The translations under genes were made by a program, and so were the position numbers. The notes under the pieces were generated by a model. It did no database searches, was not told where the DNA came from, and was given only the letters and a program-made list of their open reading frames with translations. DNA of 64,000 nucleotides. Source: Bryum argenteum (taxonomy: Eukaryota > Streptophyta > Bryopsida > Bryales > Bryaceae). Below, one piece after another: positions 48,121 to 58,439 of this stretch. The DNA is taken from assembly GCA_037043015.1 (NCBI GenBank), contig CM073327.1, forward strand, positions 7,484,727-7,548,726, read 5' to 3'. Numbering within the stretch: position 1 is the stretch's first letter; each line of letters begins with the position of its first letter.

Positions 48121-48661
48121 CTCCGTACCTACACATTGTCCCAGGTTGTATCCCTGCTAAACACTGTCAGTCAATTTAATGATAACACTTACATTGGCAC
48201 GGCCCCCATACAAGAACTTCGACAAGTCAGCATGTTTCGGAGCCATTATCTCTCGGCGCCATTATCTCTACACGCAAGCACAAAAATCTAAACCAAGGCA
48301 TACATGAACCCACAACCTACGCCGAAGACTGCACTCTCCTCAACGCAACAGTACGCCCTAAACCCTAAACACACTAAGACCCATCCTTTTAGTGATGAAC
48401 CAAATTAGACAGACACGCACAAGACAATGGATATAACCGAGGCTTCTCTGTCCAGCACTGCTCTTCTTTTAAACTGCTCCCCGACGGTTGAACAGCTTGC
48501 GCTGCTTTGAAGCTCCCTCCACGCTAAACCTTGAGCTCTGCGGTCATCCCTAGACCCTGGTTCGAACAACAAAATTGGCGAGCGCCGCCCATACAACTCG
48601 CAAACATGGCAAACGAGCGAAAATTTAGCTATAGCTTCAGTGGCGAGGTACCCGGAATGCA

Positions 48662-48859
48662 ATGAAGAAGGTAACGACCAGAAGTAGTGGAAGAGCAAGA
48701 AATGGCAAATCAATCGCTATGATTGAAAGCGACGATGGCGAGGTCGTGGGCAGCGAAAGCGGCGACAAGCCGGTGATTGATTTTCAAGAGGTGGCGAAAT
48801 CAAACCTTGAAACCCTAAATTTTCTTAGGGCATACTCGCAGTGCCCGAGAAAGAAGTAG
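48662..48859 (+). CDS. Small unrecognised ORF, 65 residues
   Basis: Starts MKKVTTRSSGRARNGKS and ends FLRAYSQCPRKK. It is charged, with an acidic middle. It lies in a GC-balanced patch upstream of the dead hAT gene and on the opposite strand, with AAACCCTAAA words nearby. It may be a small gene, a first exon, or chance. No homolog comes to mind. Confidence 0.25.
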   Translation: MKKVTTRSSGRARNGKSIAMIESDDGEVVGSESGDKPVIDFQEVAKSNLETLNFLRAYSQCPRKK

Positions 48860-49450
48860 AAAGTTGGTGAATTTTCGCTTAAATTTTTTTCGTTGATGAG
48901 AGTTGATATAAATTGATGAACAAAGATTATATACTTAAATCAACTAGTAAGAACCTTCCAAGAATGGTAGAACAATCCAAAAAATCATTTATACATGTTT
49001 TTATATGTCCCTATTAGCGCGTACAAACCTAAAAATCACGTATCCCATTTTTATTTTTTCATAAATATTTAGAAATATCTTATTTCAATAACTTAATAAA
49101 TTTTAGGGAATTGGCAAAAAAATACTTTTCTTCCTTCCCATGTCCAAAGATTTCTACTATATGTTTTATTTCATATAAGAAAGTTATGAATACCAAACAA
49201 ACAAAATACTCAAAAAATATTTAAGCTCAAATACTAGCCTTCTAATGGTGAAGACTGCCCTAAAATTTACAAAGGAATAATAGTCAAAATTTAGTTCCTT
49301 TGCACTCAAATCCATGGCCTATCTTACATCTTTAATTAGGTTAATGTTCCTACCACTAAAACTAGACTCTAATTACAATCCATCCCAAAAAATAAAGTCA
49401 AAATCTAATGGTGGATGAAGGAGATATAGCTCATCAAAAATAGTCCATTT
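48860..49450. other. AT-rich intergenic, nothing seen
   Basis: No ORF, repeat or regulatory signal that I can support. Confidence 0.5.
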
Positions 49451-49752
49451 CACAAGTAGAAAATGGCAAAAAAGTGACGGCCGTAATGACTTGACCGGAA
49501 TGACACAAAGTGTCAGTTTTCATTGTGCTTCTATTAATGTCAAAATAAATTATTATATTTGTCAAATTTCCTTAATGTTTTTACTGATCTATTTGATTGT
49601 GGTATGCTTATTACAACCAAAAACAATTTAGGAAAAAGTGACAAATATCATAATTTATTTTGACGTTAATAGAAGTTCAATTAAAAATGACACTTTGTGT
49701 CATTCCGGTCAAGTCATTACGGCCGTCACTGTTTTGCCAATTTCTACTAGTG
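49451..49752. mobile_element. CACTA-type MITE, 302 bp, with long inverted repeats
   Basis: The left end CACAAGTAGAAAATGGCAAA and the reversed right end CACTAGTAGAAATTGGCAAA pair, and pairing continues for roughly 100 bp through GTGACGGCCGTAATGACTTG and ACCGGAATGACACAAAGTG. It is flanked by TTT on both sides, consistent with the 3-bp target duplication of CACTA elements, although TTT is a weak signal in AT-rich DNA. It is non-coding. Confidence 0.8.
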
Positions 49753-49904
49753 TTTTTTCACTTTTTTCATTGTGGAAATATCAGTGCAAATCCACTACCA
49801 AAGTTATTCAGATCAAAAAACTCCTAACTACAAAGTTGTTGGAATGCATCTAAAGATCACATTTATGTAAGAATATTTCATAAAAAAGTAATTTATATTT
49901 CACA

Positions 49905-50113
49905 TAATTGGCTTGCAATGGTAAAACATGCTTAATATTTGAAAGCCCAAATACAAAAGCTGCCTTCACTAAAATGGATGCCATTTATTCATACTTTATT
50001 GTGTCGGTTTGCAATTCATGCCACACAAAAACTAGACTTGATTTGTGACCCAACCCAAGTGCCATTTCGTCCAAAACACAATCGAGATAAAGAAGTTATG
50101 GCTCTTCAAAGTT
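49905..50113. repeat. Dispersed repeat, copy 2 of 2
   Basis: Matches 61-302 (see there), ending at the same GAAGTTATGGCTCTTCAAAG word. The following 50114-50290 is C-rich with an ORF on each strand that I do not recognise. Confidence 0.65.
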
Positions 50114-50746
50114 TTTGCCCGTGGCGGATCCAGTGCCCCGACCTCCGCACCCCAAGCAGGTCCCCCGCCTTGACGTCCGTGCCCGAGCAAGTCTTGCGCC
50201 CCAACCCTTGTGTCCACACTCCACCCTTGCCAAGAGCTTTGCTAAGCCTTCCTTTCTCTATCTCTCCATGCACTCTCCCTCCTTTGAATAAATGTCCACT
50301 TTTACATTACTAAATAGTCAATGCCTTGTTCACTATAACAACCCTAAATTATGTAACATTAAATTTACTTCAAGTGAAAATGAGACTTAAAAACTAAGTT
50401 CAAGAGACAACATCAAATATCATTCAACACTATTTTTCAAATTCAGTATAGTGACTCATAGAGCAAAGTGTATTGTCAAGTCAATAAGGGCCAGTTTACA
50501 CTTTGAGTGGGGGCCATGGCCAAGAGAAGCCATTTTTGGTTGTCAAGCCATTTTTGGTTGGTTTTTGAAGTCATTTTTGGAGAAGCCTTTCTCCATCTCC
50601 CATTAATATTTGAGCATTAAATGTCCTAACATGACCCAGAGAGATAACAACCCACCATTTGGGAGCTCTCTTTTACTTCACTTGTGAACATGTCAGTAAC
50701 TTCCAAATGCTAATAAGATCAATATAGTGAAAGAAGCAAACATTAA

Positions 50747-50817
50747 CCCTTAGACGTCCAAGCATGCCCCTCGAGCTTGGTTTCCAGTGTATTTTAGAGG
50801 GGCTTGACGTTTAAGGG
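50747..50817. mobile_element. TTAA MITE family B, 71-bp mini copy
   Basis: TTAA at 50743-50746 and 50818-50821. Starts CCCTTAGACGTCCAAGCATG and ends GGGGCTTGACGTTTAAGGG. Essentially only the two ends of the 362-bp family remain. Confidence 0.75.
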
Positions 50818-50847
50818 TTAAAATTATTGTTGACCCCCACTCCTTAA

Positions 50848-51209
50848 CCCTTAAACGCCCATGGGGTCTGAAACGGGCAGCCCAAAATTGGATCACATCA
50901 TCTTTTGGACTTGGGCATCATGAATAGTGCACTTTTTGAACTTGGGCATCATGAATAGGCCAATCAATGATGAGCTTGCAACCTCCTACAAGGTTACGTA
51001 CCACCCCAACCTACCTACCACAATCCTTTCAAAGCACAAAATCATTCATACAAATTGTGATTTGAATTGTGAAATTTCACTTTTTGAATGCATCAGAAGA
51101 AGGTGACCAGTTTGACATCAAAATATGAGTGAAATGTTGAGTACAATGAGAGCTACAGGGAAGATTCTGTTGGAATCATGCCCCTCGGGCTTGCTTGGGC
51201 GTTTAAGGG
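50848..51209. mobile_element. TTAA MITE family B, 362-bp copy 2
   Basis: TTAA at 50844-50847 and 51210-51213. Starts CCCTTAAACGCCCATGGGG and ends GGGCGTTTAAGGG. It is the reverse-orientation twin of 21706-22067, at the same length. It lies 30 bp from the mini copy. Confidence 0.87.
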
Positions 51210-51816
51210 TTAACTTCTAAACCAATGGGGGCGCTCTATTTGGTCGACAAAATGACCTTGACCCCTTAACACCATATTCGTTAAATTGGCCCAATCCCCG
51301 TTATATTTGGTCGCACACTATTCAAATATATAGAGTAAAGTGTAACATAGAGGGGGTCTCAAATACTATGGGTAAGGAAAATAGTAATATTATTAATTGC
51401 TAAATGTGATGGTTGTGTGACGTGGCAATAATATGTTGCAAATGCAAATACAATGCGCGATAAAATATGGAGAAGATAAAGATTTTTTTCAGTAAAGAAA
51501 AGAGGTAAAGAAATACGGTATAGGCAAAAGATATGTCTGTATTTGTAAAAGAAACATATTGGAAAGAAAAGAAGCAGAAGTAAAAGATAAAGAAACCGAA
51601 AGATAAAGAAAAAGAAAACTAGTAAAAAAAAAGAAAAATAATATAGAAAAAGAAGCACATAAAATGAAAAAGAAATGGAATGAGAACTCTAAGGCATAGA
51701 GATATTTCAAATTGGTACGTTAAAGTGAACATATTCAAATAGATATCCTACTTGCAACAATTGAGCCTTAAAGAGAGCACAAGCGCACATGTTGTATGAA
51801 GTGTGTCTCATTCTCA
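51210..51816. other. AT-rich spacer with purine-rich tract
   Basis: 51480-51690 is almost all A and G on the + strand (AAAGATAAAGAAA-like words). Phe/Leu-rich ORFs on the minus strand there are composition artefacts. Confidence 0.6.
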
Positions 51817-53709
51817 CTAGGATTCTTCAAACTCTATGATGCGACGTAGATTGTCAAGAGCAAATTGGATCTGCGATGCCGGGGCAAATTGTATCCTGCC
51901 TTTTTGAGGCCTCCAAGAAGCAACAACGCTATCTGTAGATATCGTATCTTCTGTTTTTGTTGAAATATCTAACTTGTATGGAAATTCGTGAACTGTATCC
52001 CATCCTCGGTACAACTCCGCAATAGGGTTGTCATTGTTGTCTGGCACCCACCAACGGACTTTGAATGTCTTGAAATTTGGTTGCGTTGGGTCCATTTGTG
52101 GTTGGTTCATAACCTTCCCTAGCCATATTGGTTCCTCGCAACCTTCTGTTGGTCTTACAAAAACCAAGAATCCTTTCAAAATATCTCGTCCCCGTAGTGA
52201 AAGACGGCGGTGGTCTCATCTCTATTGTTCCAATATAATGGTCTTCTTCTTCCTCCACGTCGTCCTCTCCAAAGACCACCTCCGCCGTGTGTCCTTCGCT
52301 ATTCGATTTCATCGATTGTACATCGTCTATGCAAAAATCGGGCTTGTCGGCCAAAATCCACATTTCAACGGCACATCACCTTCAATACCAACAACACTTG
52401 TCATTGACCTAATTGCATCTCGCACTCGCCCGAGACTCCACATAATGAGAATGCTCTCTCCTCGAATGCGGGAGTCACGTTCGCATTCAAGAAAGATATT
52501 GTAATGTGCAATGAATCCATCAATACCCTTGAGTATCTCATCTTCATGCTTCAATCCTTTTGATTTCACAAAGAACGGCTCAAAGATCCTCCTGGAGGTA
52601 ATATAGGCCTCATTCGTCGCCACCTTCCACAATTTGATCCCAAATTTGAATGTGTTGGTTTCCATTTTTCTTCCGTACATGCTAATTTGTATTGCATTAA
52701 AGGCCATCCGTCCTCATGGATAAAGAATCAATTGACTTCCTCACTATGGCCTTTTAGCCTTGTCCTTCGAGCCTTTGCCATGTATGGAGCAATGAACTTC
52801 TTGAAATCCGAACTTCCTCAATAAGGTGCGGAATCATGGGGCCATCCTTGTCTAGATCCATGTAAGATTTCATTAGCATGGGAAGTGTTGGATGATTCTT
52901 CTCTTTCAAAACCGCACTCCACCTCCCAAATGAAGCATCGATGTCTTCATGCGTATGTCCCACCATCATGAATGATACTACCACTTCTCTCACAATCCTC
53001 TTCGCCACTATCAACGACCAAAAACAAAAAGAGTATCTATTTTTATTCTCTCTCCAACAATTATCCAATTGGATATGCAATACCGGTGCAAGCGGTCGTG
53101 CTACTCTTGAACTCTCAATTGGTTCCTTGAGAGATGCTAAACACATTTCTTTCCCCTGCAAAATGGCTCTGCATAATGCGGTGCTTTCACTTTGTGGAAA
53201 TAATGCTCTCGACGATGTTGCCGGCGTGTCTTCTATATCACGCAACAATTTGGCAATGCACCCACCGTGAAGTTACTATCATTAGGAAACATATCCATTG
53301 TATAGTGAGTGTACCTTGAATCCCCATGTCCATGAGCATACATGCCCGTCACGGAAATGGGTAGCTTCATCAGGGCATCCAAATCTTTTGTCCGAGATCT
53401 AAGACATGGAAGTGCAGTTTTGGAGTGGTCCATCTTATCGTGCAAAATGCTTACAAATTCCAGCGGTTTCTTCTTCGAATGTGTTTGATCCGACCAATAT
53501 GCAACGCGGGCAGCCGTTTGAGCATTTGTATGTTTGGTGTACTTCAATGCATACTCTTTGTGTTCTTCTGATCCAGGTACTGCTGATTGTTTCAACGTGT
53601 TATATGTATCGCACTTGGAACATCTTGAGAATGAGTCTCCCCTTCGCTTGATCTGGTACTCAGCAAATCTTGATATGCGTATTCGACTTAGAAGAGTTGC
53701 TGAGATAGG
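51817..53709 (-). pseudogene. Broken transposon-type gene resembling DUF7869 proteins
   Basis: Minus-strand ORFs over ~1.9 kb appear to belong to one gene. The upstream part has RCSKCDTYNTLKQSA and LHDKMDHSKTALP. The middle has LHIQLDNCWRENKNRYSFCF and FMMVGHTHEDIDASFGRWS. Downstream pieces (RWWVPDNNDNP, KGRIQFAP) resemble a C-terminal region. The DN...NKN...HTHEDID layout is what I recall from eukaryotic proteins annotated DUF7869, many of which sit in mobile elements and may carry an RNase H-like nuclease core; that link is inference. The gene is in several frames, so it is broken or contains introns I cannot place. Its upstream end stops about 8 bp from a CAGGGATGTCAAT terminus. Confidence 0.6.
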
Positions 53710-53716
53710 TCTGAGT

Positions 53717-54345
53717 CAGGGATGTCAATCCGGACGTCTTTTGGGTTTTTTTGGTCGGACGGACGTCCGTCCGTCCGGGGGGTAAATCGGAATTACTATG
53801 CATGTAGTAAATTTTTTAACCGTCAGATCGTATTGAAAATCGCATCGTAGCCGTTCAAATAGTGTTGTGAGGGTAGGTGATTACCGTTGGATTGAATCGG
53901 GCGACCCTGGACCGTCCGATTGGTTTGCCGACCGGCCGTCGACGCCGTCGGATCGGTCGCTTCGATCGCCGCCGTCCGATCGGGTCGCTGATTCGGTCGG
54001 CCGTCGGATGTGCCCGGTCGGGCGTCGGCCGACCGACGGTCGCGCTCTCCGTCGGCCGGTCGGCGATGCCGCACCGATCGACGTCGCGCTCTCCGTCGGC
54101 CGGTCGCGCGGGCATGCCTGACGGTCGGGTCGGCCGCGATCGGGTCGGGTCGGCCGGCGACGACGGTCGGGCCGGGTCGGCCGCTGATTGTCGCCGCTCG
54201 CGCCGGGCGCTGCCGTCGTCGATCGGTCGGCCGACGGTCGGTCGATCACCGGTGACGGTCGGGCCGGGTCGGCAAGACCGTCGGTCGGTCGGGCGGTCGG
54301 CCATCGGCCGTCCGATTTAGGTCGCCGGTCGGCCATGCGACCGCT
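53717..54345. repeat. GC-rich tract 1 with hAT-like terminal word
   Basis: Opens with CAGGGATGTCAATCCGGACG, then a palindromic CGGACGGACGTCCGTCCG, then ~100 bp of ordinary DNA. From about 53890 to 54340 it is almost pure GC built from permuted CCGGTCG, GGTCGGC and CGATCGG words. Long ORFs exist in all six frames because stops are rare; none is a protein. It sits between the broken DUF7869-like gene (-) and the kinase-like gene (+), so it could be a divergent promoter or a transposon subterminal region. Confidence 0.7.
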
Positions 54346-54516
54346 GCCTATAAAGGCCGACCGCCTCCACTCTCCTCACTTCTTTCCTTCGTTATCGAGT
54401 GCGGGAGTAGTCAGAGGTTGGAAATTTTTAATTTTCATCCACTGCTCCTTATCCTGCGGAGGAAAGAAGTCTTTTCATTTGTAAGGGGGGAGATTTTGCT
54501 TTTTTTTTTCACAAAG

Positions 54517-56004
54517 ATGCCCAAACATGGGGCTGGCGGTAGTGGGGGGAATCGAGGTCGGAGACCAAGGGTTCATAGACATTTGGAGAAGTGGGAGCAC
54601 CCATCCAATAAGTGCAAGAACTTTCTTCGGAGAATGTAATCGTGCGATTTTATGAGGCTAACGATCTTCCACGTTTGTTTAGCAAATACGTGAGATACAA
54701 AGAGGAAGTCGTGGCCAAATTCAAGGACGACATGATGGACCTCATGATGGAAGCGCTCCAAGATCCGGTGTGGAGAACGGAGACTGATAAGCGTGGTTTT
54801 ACGGACTGGATGGATGATAGATTAATTGATGCTATCCGGAATGCCGTCGCCATATTGAAGAGGTATGAGAGAACCACTCGAGCGGGTGATGAGGAGTTCG
54901 GGGATGTGGTATTGAGGCGGAGGCTTTTCAAGAAGCGATGAGGCCGTATTCCAATAATGCAAACCGGGTTGGTTCCATAGGATGGTGGCGCACGGAACAA
55001 GGAAGGTTAATGGAGCTGTTCGTCACGAATAATTTGGTGGTAATTCCTATGACGGCCCGTATCATCGAGCTTGAGAAGAGGACTCTAAGGGAGGATACGG
55101 CACAATTTCCAAAGTTCACATAAGAGGGTTGCGGGTATTGAAGAGTTTTGGGAATTTCTTTGCAAAGACTCCCATCCATGTTTTGACACGACCGGACTTG
55201 GCCAAGGTGGAGCATCGAAATGAGGCGCTTCTTTGTGAGGATACAACATCCCGGTGTTATTCGTTTTATAGCCATTCATGCAAATAAATTCCAAGGCTAT
55301 ACGTATTGGTGGAATGGCGGCACGATTCGATCGATGTTGGCTCTTGATGCAAGATATGGAGATGATGTTCATGGAGAGATCGGACTCTCACCTCATTCTG
55401 ATGATGAGCTTATTCGAGCTTGGCGGTTGGTCCGTTTCCGCAAAAAACGAACAGAGCTTGCTTGGGCTTTAGTGCATATCATGTGTGAAGTCCACCGGTT
55501 GAACTACCTCCACAACGATGTGTCTCCAGAGAACATACTTCTTCACTTCCCTCAAGATGAATCACGGGTGTATATTGGAGTATGTGATTGGGGGCTAAGT
55601 ACGAGCATGGATGATAAAATGAGGTCCTTGTATACGTTTACAAAACCCCAAGAGCGAATTGATACTCTACAAGCACGATATTGGGTAGATCCTCGGGTGG
55701 CGTACTTGTACAAACGGAGTGATGACATTCACATTATTCCCGTTCTTGATTGCGCTTCGGCGGAGTTTGCTACGGCACGAATAGCACAACGCATCCTCAA
55801 GAAGAGCATGTCGAAGGCCTACGAAATTGCCAAAGTACAACGGGGCTGACCGGTGGTGCAATCAAGACTTGGCAAATGCTTTTGACCAATACTTGGAGAT
55901 GGTGGCTGATGCAAAGTATACGTTGACCCACGTTGTCAACCGCTTCATGGAATCATTCCATTGGCCGGTGCCAAATGATCATTATCGCACCAAGTATGAT
56001 TAGC
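54517..56004 (+). pseudogene. Broken kinase-like gene downstream of GC tract 1
   Basis: The + strand reading starts MPKHGAGGSGGNRGRRPR and continues as pieces with SSENVIVRFYEANDLPRLF, FTDWMDDRLIDAIRNAVA, YTYWWNGGTIRSMLALD, LNYLHNDVSPENILLHF and VYIGVCDWGLSTSM, ending near HWPVPNDHYRTKYD. HNDVSPEN and DWGLS are the catalytic-loop and metal-loop equivalents (HxDxxxxN, DFG-like) of eukaryotic protein kinases, in a form more like RIO or atypical fungal kinases than plant receptor kinases. The N-terminal half is unrecognised. The coding sequence is interrupted several times, so it looks dead. Its placement beside a GC tract and transposon-type genes suggests it is cargo of a mobile element. Confidence 0.6.
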
Positions 56005-56830
56005 AAATTAGTTATGCGCATTTCTTTTAGTTCTTCCGGCTTTATTAGATTTTTAGATTCTTCATTGAAGTTCTGATGTAGATGTAGGCAAATTTTTTGT
56101 AGTAAAGTGTATTACATGCCTTCTATATGTATCGGCTTCAAGTACATTCTTGTTTATATATACCTTGCACCAATGACTTCTTCTCCATTGTTTGTTATTT
56201 TATTTTATTATTTCTTACCTTCAATAGAAATATCTCCAAATCTTCATGAACAATATTTGAGAATGTATAATGAATTGTGGAACTTCTTCATTACATCAAC
56301 CTTGCGTAGTTGCGATATTAATGGTTTGTCCGAAGTCAGCTCAAGCATAATATGACTTTTCTTACATATGCTTTTTTTTTTAATGAATTGATGAACATAT
56401 TATATGTTAGGTGAGAGTGTGAGATCATGAAAAAAAGGCTTAAAGCCAAACAAGAAGAAATTATTACCACCAAGTGAACTTATAGTATAAAATACAAAGA
56501 AATTGCCATAAAATCCTTGAAATAACAAATTACATAGTATATTAATATAGAACGATATAGTCCGATATTGGATAATCCATTCATAAACAAAATATGGATT
56601 TACGTATCCTCAAAATTGGCCCCTAGCAAGGCGAGAATGGTGTAGACATTATCCGCTGCCAAAAACTACATAACCTTCACTACAATGACACTATGTATGA
56701 TGATTTGTCATTCTTAATCCGATTCTTCATCATCGTCTTTACGACTTGGCGCAGCGCCGTAAGAAGGTGGTCCTCGAGAAGATTCTCCAAACAAGTACGT
56801 TTGCCTAAAGTTTCTTTCGGCCTCGAGTGC
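56005..56830. other. Spacer between convergent broken genes
   Basis: AT-rich, with a presumed 3' region of the kinase-like gene on the left and of the KYVKMYHI gene on the right. No motif seen. Confidence 0.45.
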
Positions 56831-56832
56831 AT

Positions 56833-58060
56833 TCAATGTATTCCCTTTGACTTAGAAGTGTGGCTTGTTGCGAGATCTTGTTGGTACCTCGCCTCTTCGT
56901 CCTCCGGAGATAGATAAGGTGCTGAAGGCATGTCGTTACTTCCGTATGCATTCTGACCATATCCATAATTTGTGTAGCCAACAATGTCTGATCTTCTATC
57001 ATATTGACCTCCATACTCGTATGTTTCCTTCGGGTGTGATGGCCTACGGTACTCGGGACTTCCGAATGTTGTACCGTATTGGTTCCCACGATTGTATGGG
57101 TTTATAGGATGAGTTGGGCTTGAGTTGCATTGAGCATTGGATCCGCTACCCTGCTCACCTCCTAAACCATGTGTACCTCCCGTATACATTGGAGATGGGT
57201 AGTTTGAACTAGATCCACCTCTACCGTACTCGCGTTCGGCTCCGTCGTGTTTTTCTTTGATGAAGTGGCATATAACTCACCGGAGTACCGAATTGGTGGT
57301 TTCCATGGTAATACCCCTCACTTCCCGTGCCAAAGGATACGGTGCTTGACGATCGTCATGGTTTGAGTCTTCTTTGAGTGCCCCCATATGCCCTTGGAGT
57401 TCCATGTTCTTTGAAGTTGGGCATCCATATCACCGAAACGTTACAATACGTAGTATAACAATTGCTTGGTCCCATCCAATTTGTGGGAATGAATCGGTTC
57501 TTTGCGATCCAATAAATGCACGTTCAAACCTATCACAGCGTGGTCCAGTCAATGTCCTTGTGCGGGACTATTTCAGCCCACACCATGGCCATGGTAGAAT
57601 ACAACATCAATTCTGGCCTTGTGTTCTTGATTCCAACTGCAATTGTAACTTCGTGATATCTGTGCGCAAAATGGTCGCTCTTGCAACTCTTCACTGGGCC
57701 TTCACGACGAGGACCATATTTCTCTGCTTCGTGCCGCGGCCATAACTTCATGATGTGGTACATCTTCACGTACTTCTTGCACATGGTGCAATTCCAAATG
57801 TCCGCCCTCTCCTCTCGCCAACCCGGCTCTGCAACACAGTTTGGGTCACTCCATGCTTCCCAATCCATTTTTGGAGGGTCGCCCTTTGGTCGTGGAGACT
57901 TGGCCTCGCCCCTCGAATGTGAAAACTTTGGCGCCATTTCCAGCAGCGACAAGTATGCACAGTGTGGGCGTGGGTGACCCACGCGGACTCTGAGTAACGC
58001 AGTCGATGCAGCTTTAAAAAAAGCCGCAACGCACAGCTCGTTCACCAGAGTGAGGGACAA
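56833..58060 (-). pseudogene. Unrecognised Cys/His protein gene (KYVKMYHI family), copy 1, broken
   Basis: Minus strand. The main ORF (58060-57533) may start at 58060 or at MAPKFSH at 57937. It carries CTMCKKYVKMYHIMKLWPRHE, then KSCKSDHFAHRYHEVTIAV and an acidic end. About 300 bp further, a Gly/Tyr/Ser-rich C-terminal region (YGGQYDRRSD, YTNYGYGQNAYG) appears, also on the minus strand in another frame. I do not recognise the family. The paired Cys and His residues (CxxC, HxxKLWPRH, CxxDHFxHR) look like a metal-binding module. Homology to the copy at 63344 shows the core is under, or was under, constraint. GC tract 2 lies immediately upstream of its start. The gene is broken, with a few interruptions. 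Confidence 0.6.
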
Positions 58061-58084
58061 TGAGCCCCTCCCCTTCTATTTATG

Positions 58085-58430
58085 CCGACCGGGATAGGAC
58101 GCCATTGGCCAGCTGGCCTTGGCCGTCCGATCTCGGCCGGCAGCCGTCAAATCGGCGATCCGGCGGCCGGCGACCGGCCGGTACGACCGATCGGGGTCGC
58201 ACGTCCGATCGGTCGATCGGGGCCGTCCGATGGCGCGGCCGATGGCTCGATCGGGCCGCCCGATCCCGACCGACCGGCGACCGGCTCGCCGACCGGATCC
58301 GCCACCCGACCGGGCCGGGCGACCGACGACCGGCCGGGCGATCGACGATCAAGCCGGCGACTGACGACCGGGCCGGCGACCGACGACCGGGTCGGCGACC
58401 GACCCCGTCCCCCGGGCGACCGGTCGGTCG
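58085..58430. repeat. GC-rich tract 2
   Basis: About 345 bp of GC-rich low-complexity DNA (CGACCGGCCGG, GACGACCGGGCCGGCGACC-type words). It abuts the 5' end of the minus-strand KYVKMYHI gene. To its right it passes into CTCCCTGTTTGCACAACTTC, a flank shared with tract 3. ORFs of 130-164 residues in several frames are artefacts. Confidence 0.75.
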
Positions 58431-58439
58431 ATCCTTCCG

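Noticed and set aside
48550-48600. tRNA-like GGTTCGAA word
   Set aside because: No cloverleaf can be built around it.
51359-51710. Phe/Leu-rich ORFs suggesting membrane proteins
   Set aside because: They come from a purine-rich tract read on the opposite strand.
53823-54484. Overlapping ORFs of 80-151 residues in all frames of GC tract 1
   Set aside because: Arg/Pro/Asp/Gly-rich translations arise because the GC-only words lack stop codons. All six frames are open, so none is favoured.
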